Below are positions 41,670 to 49,256 of a DNA stretch of 64,000 nt, piece by piece. Position 1 is the first letter of the stretch; each line of letters begins with the position of its first letter. Source of the stretch: CAWIUB01 sp963839175 (GTDB lineage Bacteria > Actinomycetota > Actinomycetes > Mycobacteriales > Jatrophihabitantaceae); assembly GCA_963839175.1 (NCBI GenBank), contig CAWIUB010000050.1, forward strand, positions 62,001-126,000. Direction: 5' to 3'. Below the pieces are notes generated by a model. The model was not told the origin of the DNA and did no database searches. It worked only from the letters and a program-made list of their open reading frames with translations. Made by a program: the position numbers and the translations under genes.

Positions 41670-42192
41670 ACGCTGTCGTGAAGTCGGTGTATCTCTGATA
41701 CACGTACCGGATCAGTTGCCGGAGAGGCAGCGTGGCGAAGCGATCTTTGAACGTCGACAGCTCCTCGATCGCCCCCTCCGGCAGCCGAGCCACTAGCGCG
41801 TTGTAGTAGCGCCAACCGCGTTCGGTGAGTTCGAAATCTCGGGTGCTATACGGATCGGAGCCCCCAGGCACCTCGCCGATAACATTGCCGAGTTCCCATG
41901 TGTCCTCGGAGCTGTCCGCGACTGCTCCGGAATCGGTGACGATATTCGCCGCAGAAAGCAGATCGACTGCTTGGTAGATCTTGGACGAGAAGGGGCCGAA
42001 GTTATGCGGCGCGAACTCCGCCTTCTCGGTGAGCCAGACCTTCGCGGAGGTCTCCCGCTCAAGGAGGAAGATCAACTTCTCGAGGCGTGTAATGCCTTCG
42101 AGCCTTCCGTGCAGTGATGACACCCGCGCTGGCGCGCCGAGCAGGAGCACCACGGCGTCATCGATCTCGAGCGACGTGTCCGTATTCGACAT
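41635..42192 (-). CDS. Panacea/DUF4065-like protein, C-terminus altered by ISAs1 (first gene of cassette)
   Basis: 185 aa as it stands. ITRLEKLIFLLERETSAKVW, EFAPHNFGPFSSKIYQAVDL, FELTERGWRYYNALVARLP and RQLIRYVYQRYTDFTTAS follow the winged-helix-like pattern of the Panacea (DUF4065, SocA-like) group, which includes antitoxins of many toxin and defence loci. AAGGAG lies 6 bases before the ATG at 42192. The ISAs1 insertion replaces the native end: removing it gives ...TDFTTASVIRDDILGG and a TGA overlapping the next ATG. The present tail GLRQSRDWCD comes from the element. Family assignment is moderately sure. Confidence 0.65.
   Translation of the reverse strand: MSNTDTSLEIDDAVVLLLGAPARVSSLHGRLEGITRLEKLIFLLERETSAKVWLTEKAEFAPHNFGPFSSKIYQAVDLLSAANIVTDSGAVADSSEDTWELGNVIGEVPGGSDPYSTRDFELTERGWRYYNALVARLPEGAIEELSTFKDRFATLPLRQLIRYVYQRYTDFTTASGLRQSRDWCD
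41670..41679. repeat. Target duplication, right of ISAs1
   Basis: ACGCTGTCGT, the second copy of 40305-40314. Confidence 0.9.
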
Positions 42193-42575
42193 GCGCTGCT
42201 CCTTCCAGATGGATCTGGTCCGGAGCATAGGACGTTCGGGCGACGTTTTCCGGCGTATGCGTCCGACGCGCGGGGTTTGGCTGAGTCGGTGCGGCCAGGC
42301 CTTCTGCTGCCTGATGAGTGTTGATCAAGCGCAGACATGGCTATGCACGTCCGGCTGTTGATCACATGGCTGGGGGGTTGTGGTGGCCAAGCTGCGGGCA
42401 TAGCGTCACAGTTGCCTTTGGCCCAGCTGTGAGCGTTGGGTGAGGTCGATCGGGGGGTTGACATGGCAGGCAAGCCGTTTCGGCATGCACTCGTCGCGAT
42501 CAGCGTGGAGCTCTGGCGGTACCGCTCCTGGCAGGCACGGCCGAGGCCGCACCGCGACCACAGCCCGGACACGTC

Positions 42576-43613
42576 GTGGTGGTATCGGGGCTGAACAATC
42601 CGCGGCAGCTGTCGCTCGTCGACGGCGTCCAGCTGCTCATCGCCGAGGCGGGCAAGGGCGGCCCGACCGAGACCTCGGGCCCGGAGGGTTCGTTCTTCGT
42701 CGGGACGAGCGGCTCGGTCAGCGCGGTGTGGTTCCCGCAGCGCGCGCAGGGCCAGTCGCCGCGCCGGATCGTCACGGGTCTGGCGTCCGGCGCCGAGGCT
42801 CCCGACGGCTCGTTCGCGGTCGGCTCGGACGGTGTCTCGGCGCGCGGCGTCGGCGCGCCGGTGTACATCCAGGAGACAATCTTGCCGCCGGAGGCGCTGC
42901 CCCCGGCGAATCAACAACAGAACGGGAAGCTGCTCAAGCTGCGCCATGACTCCCTGTCGGCCGTTGCCGACATCACCGGCTTCGAGAACGCGAACGACCC
43001 GGACGGCCAGGGCGTCGTCTCAAACCCGTACGCCGTGCTCGTGGTGCCGGGTGGTGAGCTCGTCGCCGATGCCGCCGCCAACGACGTGCTGTTCGTCGAC
43101 ATGCGCGGCCACATCCGCGTGTTCCACGTGTTCCCGAACGTGACAACCGGCGCCTGCGCCGGCCAGTCCGACCCGTCGCCCGCGTTCCCGGGCTGCAACT
43201 TCGTCCCGACGTCACTGGCGACCGACCGGCGGGGCAACGTCTATGTCGGCGGGTTGTCGTCGCTGACGTCGGGCGAGGCGCAGGTGGTGAAGCTCGACCC
43301 GAGCGGTCACGTGCTGCGCGTGTGGCGTGGCTTCACCGCGGTGTCGGGCCTTGCGGTCGGGCCCGACGGCTCGCTGTACGTCAGCCAGCTGTTCGCCGAC
43401 GAGGTGGCGCCGGTCGCTCCCGGGGCCCAGGGCGTCCTGACCAAGATCAGCCGAACCGGTGACCGCACCGACATGGACGTGCCGTTCCCGGCCGGGCTCG
43501 CGGTCGACCATGCCAACAACGTCTATGTGTCCGCGCTCTCGATCGCCCCAGAGCAGGGGCTGGGCGTGCCGGGCGTCGACTCGTCCGGTCAGGTCTGGCG
43601 GGTGCGCTTCTGA
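42576..43613 (+). CDS. ScyD/ScyE-like beta-propeller protein; signal peptide out of frame
   Basis: 345 aa. NHL-like propeller repeats: VVVSGLNNPRQLSLVDG, GFENANDPDGQGVVSNPYAV, SLATDRRGNVYVGGLSSLTS, GLAVGPDGSLYVSQLFADEV, GLAVDHANNVYVSALSIAPE. This is the ScyD/ScyE family of secreted proteins. The frame continues upstream as LAVPLLAGTAEAAPRPQPGH, the end of a signal peptide with cleavage after AEA. The beginning MAGKPFRHALVAISV (ATG 42463, GGGGGG upstream) is one frame away. So export is broken by a single frameshift at about 42508-42520, unless it is a sequencing error. An internal GTG at 42576 would give a cytosolic form. Confidence 0.75.
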   Translation: MVVSGLNNPRQLSLVDGVQLLIAEAGKGGPTETSGPEGSFFVGTSGSVSAVWFPQRAQGQSPRRIVTGLASGAEAPDGSFAVGSDGVSARGVGAPVYIQETILPPEALPPANQQQNGKLLKLRHDSLSAVADITGFENANDPDGQGVVSNPYAVLVVPGGELVADAAANDVLFVDMRGHIRVFHVFPNVTTGACAGQSDPSPAFPGCNFVPTSLATDRRGNVYVGGLSSLTSGEAQVVKLDPSGHVLRVWRGFTAVSGLAVGPDGSLYVSQLFADEVAPVAPGAQGVLTKISRTGDRTDMDVPFPAGLAVDHANNVYVSALSIAPEQGLGVPGVDSSGQVWRVRF

Positions 43614-43655
43614 AACAGCGTGACTACGATCGTGGCACACGCGTAGCATGATTGT

Positions 43656-43970
43656 ATGAGTGGTAAGCAACGGCTCTCGGCTTCCGTGGAGGCCGAATTG
43701 ATTCGGACGGCTCAGCAGGCAGTCGCCGAGGGCCAGGTGGAGAGTGTCAGCGCGTGGGTGAATGACGCGCTGCGCCTGAAGGCTGATCACGACCGGCGGC
43801 TAGCCGCGCTCGACGCGTTCCTCAGCGCCCACGAGGCTGAGCACGGCGAGATCACCGAGCAGGAAATTGGTGAGGCGGTTCACCGCACCCGGGGCCGGGC
43901 CGTGGTAGTCCGCGGCAACCCGCGAGCGGGGAAGCCCAGCTCGGGTGGTCGTGGGCGCGGCGCCGCCTGA
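43656..43970 (+). CDS. vapB: VapB-type antitoxin
   Basis: 104 aa. The N-terminal ~45 residues (RLSASVEAELIRTAQQAVAE, SVSAWVNDALRLKADHD) look like a ribbon-helix-helix DNA-binding domain; the rest is a flexible acidic-then-basic tail (AEHGEITEQEIGEAVHRTRG) that would wrap the toxin. Its stop overlaps the start of the PIN toxin gene (TGATG), the standard antitoxin-toxin order. It should neutralise the toxin and autorepress the pair. Confidence 0.8.
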   Translation: MSGKQRLSASVEAELIRTAQQAVAEGQVESVSAWVNDALRLKADHDRRLAALDAFLSAHEAEHGEITEQEIGEAVHRTRGRAVVVRGNPRAGKPSSGGRGRGAA

Positions 43971-44347
43971 TGCTCGTACTGGATGCCGGTGCTTTCGTTG
44001 CAGCGGAACGCGCTGACCGTGACCTGGTGGCCTTGGTCAAGCGCGAGCGCCTGGCCGGTCACTCGCCGGTCACGAGCGGAGGAGTGGTCGCTCAGGTCTG
44101 GCGCGGCGGTTACGGTCGGCAAGCCGGACTCGCCCGGCTGCTTGCCGGCGTTGACGTGGTGCCCATCGACGACAACCTGGGACGCAGAGCAGGCATGCTG
44201 CTTGCTCGCAGCGGCACAACCGACGCAATAGACGCCACGGTCGTGTGCCTTGCTGGAGACGGCGATGACATCCTCACCTCCGATCCGGGCGATCTTCACG
44301 CACTGTCGCAAGCCGCCGGGGTGCACGTCGAACTGATCCCCATGTAG
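43970..44347 (+). CDS. vapC: PIN-domain RNase toxin (VapC-type)
   Basis: 125 aa. PIN-domain acidic residues are visible: first Asp in MLVLDAGAFVAAERAD, Glu in LVALVKRERL region, and the second pair in TTDAIDATVVCLA and DILTSDPGDLHAL. These bind Mg and cut RNA. The order and one-base overlap with the upstream antitoxin gene mark a type II toxin-antitoxin pair. The RNA target is unknown. It lies between the ScyD-like gene and tldE. Confidence 0.88.
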   Translation: MLVLDAGAFVAAERADRDLVALVKRERLAGHSPVTSGGVVAQVWRGGYGRQAGLARLLAGVDVVPIDDNLGRRAGMLLARSGTTDAIDATVVCLAGDGDDILTSDPGDLHALSQAAGVHVELIPM

Positions 44348-44408
44348 GCAGGCGACTGGGGCATGCCGCGGCGTTGCGCCCACGCAAGTAGGTTCAGGCC
44401 GGCAGCGC

Positions 44409-45782
44409 TTACGACGCCTGGCTGACCGTCGACATGTTGAAGTCGGGCACCCGTACCGGTGGCATCGCGGTGTGAGTGAAGTAGTCACTCCACTCGCGTG
44501 CCAGGGTCCGCTCCGTGCGTCCTACCTCGCTGATCCGGCCGAGCAGCCCGATGGGCGACTCGTTGAAGCGGAAGTTGTTGACCGCGCCGGTCACGACACC
44601 GTTCTCGACCAGGTATACGCCGTCGCGGGTCAGCCCGGTGAGCAGCAGGGTCTGCGGATCGACCTCGCGGATGTACCAGAGGCAGGTCAGCAGCAGGCCC
44701 CGTTCGGTGCCGGCGACCATGTCGTCCAGGGACGCGCTGCCGCCGCCGTCGAGCACCAGGTTGCCGATAAACGGGCGCGGCTGTGCCGCCGTCTTGGCCG
44801 CCCAAGCCCGGGTGCGGACCAGATTGGTCAGCGTGCCCGTGGAGATCCAGTCGGCTGCGGACAGCGGCGCACCGTTGTCGAACACGGACTGCAGGCCGCC
44901 CTCGGACTCGGTCACTACGTCGAACGGCACGCACGATAGGCCCGGCTCGGCCGGGTCCGAGCGGAGCGTCAGCGGCAGCGACGAGAGCTGCGTGCCGATG
45001 GGGTTCTTGGCGAAGACGTTGCGCCCCTCCTCTGCATCGCGTGCAGACGCGGTCCAGTAGGCGTAGATCATCAGGTCGGCGACGGCGGACGGCGGCAGGA
45101 TCGTCTCGTACCGGCCGGCGGGCAACTCGACCCGGTTGGCCGCCGAACCCAACCGGGTGTGCAACTGGTCGGTGATAGCCGGGACGTCGATGTCGGCGAA
45201 GTCGAGGGTCTGCCGGCCGACCCAGGCCGAGCGTTCGCGGTCGGCCGACTTGCCGTTGACCTCCAGTCGGCCGGACGGCTGGTCGTGGCGGCGGCGCAGC
45301 CCGGTAGACGAGCCGACGAACGTCGACGTCATCTCGTGCTCGGCAAAGCCGAAAAGCAGTTCGTCGGCTGCCCGGGCCCGGGCAAATGCGGCCCCCAGAT
45401 CTGGGGCGAACCGACCGAATATCGCGACGCTGGTCCGGGCGGGCTCGGCCGACCAGTCATCCGCGTTCGGGTACGGCTCGACGAGCGGTGCGGCATCGTC
45501 GGCCGGCGAGCCGGCCTGGGCGGCGGCGTCGCTGGCCCGGACGAGGGCCAGGACCTCGTCGCGGGTGGTGACGGAGCGGCTGATCACGCCTGCGGCGGTT
45601 CCCTCGGGCTTGCCGACCGTGGAGATCACCGTGACCGATCGCGACGCCATCTGGCCGTTCGTGGTCAGGTTGTTGTTGGCGAAGCGCACGTTGGTCTCGG
45701 TGTGCTCGGCCGCCACGACGATGCAGCCGTCTGCGGTGGACGCGCTCAGTGCCTGCTCGACGAGCTCTTGGACGGCGATCAC
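44409..45782 (-). CDS. pmbA: TldE/PmbA-family protein (partner of TldD)
   Basis: 457 aa. The order TNVRFANNNLTTNGQMASRS, SSTGLRRRHDQPSGRLEVNG, RYETILPPSAVADLMIYAYW, ARDAEEGRNVFAKNPIGTQL and PRPFIGNLVLDGGGSASLDD is that of TldE/PmbA. It has no HExxxH, so it is the non-catalytic subunit that forms the heterodimeric protease with TldD, which unfolds and cleaves small peptides. Its ATG overlaps the tldD stop (ATGA region at 45779-45782). The FNMSTVSQAS tail is typical of actinobacterial copies. Confidence 0.92.
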   Translation of the reverse strand: MIAVQELVEQALSASTADGCIVVAAEHTETNVRFANNNLTTNGQMASRSVTVISTVGKPEGTAAGVISRSVTTRDEVLALVRASDAAAQAGSPADDAAPLVEPYPNADDWSAEPARTSVAIFGRFAPDLGAAFARARAADELLFGFAEHEMTSTFVGSSTGLRRRHDQPSGRLEVNGKSADRERSAWVGRQTLDFADIDVPAITDQLHTRLGSAANRVELPAGRYETILPPSAVADLMIYAYWTASARDAEEGRNVFAKNPIGTQLSSLPLTLRSDPAEPGLSCVPFDVVTESEGGLQSVFDNGAPLSAADWISTGTLTNLVRTRAWAAKTAAQPRPFIGNLVLDGGGSASLDDMVAGTERGLLLTCLWYIREVDPQTLLLTGLTRDGVYLVENGVVTGAVNNFRFNESPIGLLGRISEVGRTERTLAREWSDYFTHTAMPPVRVPDFNMSTVSQAS

Positions 45783-47290
45783 GATTTGCCCTCGGCGACG
45801 GTGTTCAGCACGTTGACTCCTCGGAAGAGCGCGGCCGGGCAGCCGTGCGAGACCGCGGCCACTTGTCCTGGTTGGCCCTTGCCGCAGTTGAACGCCCCGC
45901 CCAGCAGGTACGTCTGCGGGCCTCCGACCGCCTCCATCGAACCCCAGAAGTCGGTGGTCGTGGCCTGGTACGCGACATCGCGGAGTTGGCCCGCGAGCCG
46001 CCCGTTCTCAATCTTGAAGAACCGCTGGCCGGTGAACTGGAAGTTGTAGCGCTGCATGTCGATCGACCACGACCGGTCGCCGAGGATGTAGATACCTCGC
46101 TGGACGCCGCTGATGAGCTCGGCGGTGGTAGGGCCGTCCGGTGCGGCGTGCAGGGACACGTTCGCCATCCGCTGCAGGGGAATGTGCCCGGACGAGTCGG
46201 CGAACGCGCAGCCGTTGGAGCGGCCTTCGTTGACCGGGTTCTCGGCCGCCATCTGCCGGTTCAGCTGGTACCCGACAAGCGTGCCGTCCCGCACGATGTC
46301 GAACCGCTGGGTGGCGACGCCCTCGTCGTCGTACCCGATCGTGGCCAGGCCGTGCTCGACGACGCGGTCGCCGGTCACGGTCATCACCGGGCTGCCGTAG
46401 CGCAGCGAGCCGAGCTTGTCGAGCGTGGCGAACGAGGTTCCCGCGTAGGCGGCCTCGTAGCCGAGCGCCCGGTCGAGCTCGGTGGCGTGGCCGATCGACT
46501 CATGGATGGTCAGCCACAGGTTCGTCGGGTCGATGACCAAGTCGTAGCTGCCCGCCTCGACGCTCGGCGCCCTGACATGCTCGGCCAGCAGCCCGGGCAG
46601 CTCGGCGATCTCGGCGTCGAAGTCCCACCCTGTGCCGGTGAGGTACTCCCAGCCACGGCCAGCCGGCGGAGCCAGCGTGCGCATGGACGAAAAGCTGCCC
46701 GCCCCGCGATCCACGTTGACCGCAGTGAACTGCGGCTGCGTCCGTACCCGCTGCTGGCTGGTCGCCGTGCCAGCCGTGTCGGCATAGAACTTGTTCTCCA
46801 TCACGTGCATCAGATGCGCGTCGACGTGGTCGACCCCATCCGAGCTCAGCAGCCGTCCGGACAGTTCCGCGAGCCGGCCCACCCGATCAGCCTCCGGCAC
46901 GTCGAACGGGTTGATGTCATACGCGGAGATCCACGTCGCGTCGCTGTATACCGGCTCAGGAGCGAGGACCACTGGACGTTCGCTGAGCACTCGGCTGATC
47001 TTGGCTGTGGCGACGGCCTGCTCGGCGAGCCGGGCCGCTCCGTCCGGGGTGCGTTCTATGCCGCTGGCGAATCCCCAGGCTCCGCGGTGGATCACCCGCA
47101 CCGACAGGCCCAGGTCCTCGGTGTCGGCGCTCGAATCCAGCTGGCCGTCGCGCAGGCTGAGAGTTGCGGTACGGATACGTTCCAGCCGGAAGTCGGCGTG
47201 CTCAGCGCCGAGCTCGCGGGCCCTGTCGAGCGCAGCGTCGGCAAGGGCATGGGTCGGCAGCGCAAGGAAGGTCGGGTCGATCTCGGGCAT
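45779..47290 (-). CDS. tldD: TldD-family metallopeptidase
   Basis: 503 aa. The zinc motif is LWLTIHESIGHATELDRALG (HExxxH) and the further ligand Cys is in GGAFNCGKGQPGQ. The N-terminal part begins MPEIDPTFLALPTHALADAAL; I use the ATG at 47290 (the frame before it is spurious). With TldE it makes the hollow TldDE protease that digests modified or unfolded peptides. The two genes overlap by 4 bases. It may act in maturation of small peptides, but no RiPP gene is obvious next to it. Confidence 0.93.
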   Translation of the reverse strand: MPEIDPTFLALPTHALADAALDRARELGAEHADFRLERIRTATLSLRDGQLDSSADTEDLGLSVRVIHRGAWGFASGIERTPDGAARLAEQAVATAKISRVLSERPVVLAPEPVYSDATWISAYDINPFDVPEADRVGRLAELSGRLLSSDGVDHVDAHLMHVMENKFYADTAGTATSQQRVRTQPQFTAVNVDRGAGSFSSMRTLAPPAGRGWEYLTGTGWDFDAEIAELPGLLAEHVRAPSVEAGSYDLVIDPTNLWLTIHESIGHATELDRALGYEAAYAGTSFATLDKLGSLRYGSPVMTVTGDRVVEHGLATIGYDDEGVATQRFDIVRDGTLVGYQLNRQMAAENPVNEGRSNGCAFADSSGHIPLQRMANVSLHAAPDGPTTAELISGVQRGIYILGDRSWSIDMQRYNFQFTGQRFFKIENGRLAGQLRDVAYQATTTDFWGSMEAVGGPQTYLLGGAFNCGKGQPGQVAAVSHGCPAALFRGVNVLNTVAEGKS

Positions 47291-47725
47291 GCAGCCGAAC
47301 CTACCGGCGCCCGCGAGTAGTTTGCGCAGGTGTTCCCCGGTGAGGTGCGTGCAGCGACCTCGACGACCTCGACGGGATCGCCCATTGCAGGACGAACTCC
47401 TGGCGTGAGGCGTATGCCCGCCAATCAGCATCTCAGCGCATGGCGCCGGGCTCCTGATCACCTGGCAAGCGCCCGGCCCTGCGTGCCGCGTATCAAGAGC
47501 CACGCAGCCAGTGCTCCGAGCCTGTTGCGTAATTGACCACTCATCGAGGCGTAATCGATCGCGTATCAGGGCCCAATCGATGGCTGATCAAGAGAGCATT
47601 TTGGTCGGCGAGCGACAGAAACGCTCTCTTGATCACGCCGGGGCAGCGGTGGCGACGAAATGGGCGGGCCTGGCCGGCTTCCAAACAAAACCGGATCGGG
47701 AACGATTATTAGTAAGGTGAGACAG
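47291..47725. other. Intergenic region between tldD and zur
   Basis: 435 bases with no supported gene. It contains the 51-base palindrome at 47585-47635, further TATC/GATC-rich short palindromes, and close to 47710 an AT-rich ATTATTAGTAAGG that probably holds the zur promoter. Confidence 0.5.
47585..47635. repeat. Palindromic repeat TGATCAAGAGAGC...GCTCTCTTGATCA
   Basis: Perfect 13-base arms at 47585-47597 and 47623-47635 around a 25-base loop with an inner GTCG/CGAC stem. A related palindrome with arms CGATCAAG/CTTGATCG is at 48166-48217. Both lie around zur. Confidence 0.7.
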
Positions 47726-48127
47726 GTGAGCAGCGAGCGACATCGGACGACCCGGCAGGGCGGTGCGGTGCGCGACGCGCTGGCCGAGGCGGGTGGCTTC
47801 CGAAGTGCCCAGGACGTGTACGCGGCGCTGCGTTCGGAGGGCGACACCGTAGGCCTGTCGACCGTGTACCGGCACCTGCAGGCGTTCGCCGACCAGGGAC
47901 TGGTCGACGTGATCCACACCCCGGAGGGTGAGAGCACCTACCGCTATTGCGGCGAGGCGACGCAGAGTCATCACCATCATCTGGTGTGCCGCCGCTGCGG
48001 GCACGCCGAGGAGATCGAAGGACGCGCCATCGAGCGGTGGGCGAGCACGGTTGCCGACAAGTACGGTTACACCGACGTCGACCATACGGTCGAGGTCTTC
48101 GGCCTGTGCGCCAACTGCTCCCGCTGA
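47726..48127 (+). CDS. zur: Zinc uptake regulator Zur (Fur family)
   Basis: 133 aa. Winged helix AVRDALAEAGGFRSAQDVYA, GLSTVYRHLQAFADQGLVDV, then THHHHLVC-type metal region: TYRYCGEATQSHHHHLVCRR, CGHAEEIEG and GLCANC. Two CxxC pairs make the structural zinc site, and the HHHH/E part the sensory one. It sits just upstream of znuABC and a Zur-type palindrome (48284-48300) lies in front of znuA, so this is the zinc repressor (Zur, FurB in mycobacteria). The GTG at 47726 is preferred. Confidence 0.88.
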   Translation: MSSERHRTTRQGGAVRDALAEAGGFRSAQDVYAALRSEGDTVGLSTVYRHLQAFADQGLVDVIHTPEGESTYRYCGEATQSHHHHLVCRRCGHAEEIEGRAIERWASTVADKYGYTDVDHTVEVFGLCANCSR

Positions 48128-48165
48128 CGTTCCCCAGGTTCGGTCGCCGCTCTCTGCCGCAATGT

Positions 48166-48217
48166 CGATCAAGCGCGACCCACCGAGCGCCACCGCTGGG
48201 CACCGGGATCTTGATCG
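48166..48217. repeat. Palindrome CGATCAAG...CTTGATCG between zur and znuA
   Basis: Arms of 8 bases at 48166-48173 and 48210-48217 around a 36-base loop. It lies 39 bases after the zur stop, so it could terminate zur; it shares its core GATCAAG with the repeat at 47585. Confidence 0.5.
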
Positions 48218-48283
48218 CGCAGTGACGGCTTCTGCTCAAACGCCGTGCGGATCCCGGCTCACATGCGCTAGAGTGGGGCTCTA

Positions 48284-48300
48284 ATGGGAACGGTTCCCGT
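48284..48300 (+). promoter_or_regulatory. Zur-type operator upstream of znuA
   Basis: ATGGGAACGGTTCCCGT is a near-perfect palindrome centred at 48292 (7 of 8 matches). The left half AATGGGAACG and right half CGTATTC resemble the 7-1-7 pattern of actinobacterial Zur boxes. It lies 25 bases before the znuA ATG. Confidence 0.65.
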
Positions 48301-48324
48301 ATTCAATTCGGTGTCAGGAGAGTC

Positions 48325-49254
48325 ATGCGCCGGTTGGCAGCAGCGGTCGGTGCAGCGGCGTTGGCGATCAGCGGCTGCTCGAGCGCCTCGTCCGGCGGCG
48401 GGAACAACCTGCCGACGGACGGGTCGACCTCTCCGGTGGGCGCCGGACGCGTCAGCGTGGTGGCGGCGGAGAACTTCTGGGGCGACATCGCCAAGCAGAT
48501 CGGTGGCGATCGTGTTGCGGTCAGCTCGATCATCAGTGATCCCGACGCCGATCCGCACACCTACGAGACGAACGCGTCCACGGCAGCCGAGATCACGAAG
48601 GCCAGCTTCGTGATCGTGAACGGCGCCGGCTACGACGACTTCGTCAGCAAGCTGCTCGACACGAACCCCAACGCCAAGCGGGCGGTTGTCACGGTCGCCG
48701 ACGTGGTCGGTGCCAGCTCAGGCGACGCCAACCCCCACCTCTGGTACAACCCCGACTACGTCGGCAAGGTGGCGACGGCGATCGAGACGCAGCTAGCGAC
48801 CGTGGACCCGAGCGGCGCGAACAACTTCCAGGCGAACCTCCGGACGTTCCTCACCGAGTACCAGGACCAGGTCGTCTCGGTCATCGAACAGATCAAGAGC
48901 AAGTACGCAGGGACGAAAATCGCTTATACAGAAAGGGTTCCGGGATACCTGATCTCTGCGGCCGGGCTCGAGCTCGGCACGCCAGCGTCCTTCTCGCAAG
49001 CGATCGAGGCCGGCAACGACCCGAGCCCGGGAGACACGGCAGCCTTCCAAACGGCGCTGCAGCACCACACGGTCAAGGTGCTGCTGTACAACTCGCAGGT
49101 CACCAGCCCGACGACGCAGCGCCTGCGGGATCTCGCCACGAGCGCTAGCGTCCCGGTCGTGGGGGTCAGCGAGACGTTGCCGCCGAAGGAGAAGAGCTTC
49201 CAGACCTGGCAGGCCGATCACGCCAAGGCGCTGCTGGCCGCATTGGGCGGCTGA
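48325..49254 (+). CDS. znuA: Zinc ABC transporter, substrate-binding lipoprotein
   Basis: 309 aa. Lipobox LAISGCSSAS, then SVVAAENFWGDIAKQIGGDR, IISDPDADPHTYETNASTAA (metal His of the DPH motif), DANPHLWYNPDYVGKVATAI (second His) and SETLPPKEKSFQTW. These are the metal ligands of cluster A-I zinc/manganese binding proteins. It is the first gene of a three-gene transporter operon under a Zur-type operator. Confidence 0.9.
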   Translation: MRRLAAAVGAAALAISGCSSASSGGGNNLPTDGSTSPVGAGRVSVVAAENFWGDIAKQIGGDRVAVSSIISDPDADPHTYETNASTAAEITKASFVIVNGAGYDDFVSKLLDTNPNAKRAVVTVADVVGASSGDANPHLWYNPDYVGKVATAIETQLATVDPSGANNFQANLRTFLTEYQDQVVSVIEQIKSKYAGTKIAYTERVPGYLISAAGLELGTPASFSQAIEAGNDPSPGDTAAFQTALQHHTVKVLLYNSQVTSPTTQRLRDLATSASVPVVGVSETLPPKEKSFQTWQADHAKALLAALGG

Positions 49255-49256
49255 CG

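Noticed and set aside
42319..42363. GTTGATCAAG...CTGTTGATCAC as a third copy of the GATCAAG palindrome family
   Set aside because: The outer bases do not pair as an inverted repeat; only the palindromic TGATCA cores match.
45749..47320. 523-aa plus-strand ORF opposite tldD
   Set aside because: Shadow; no recognisable domain, tldD has HExxxH.
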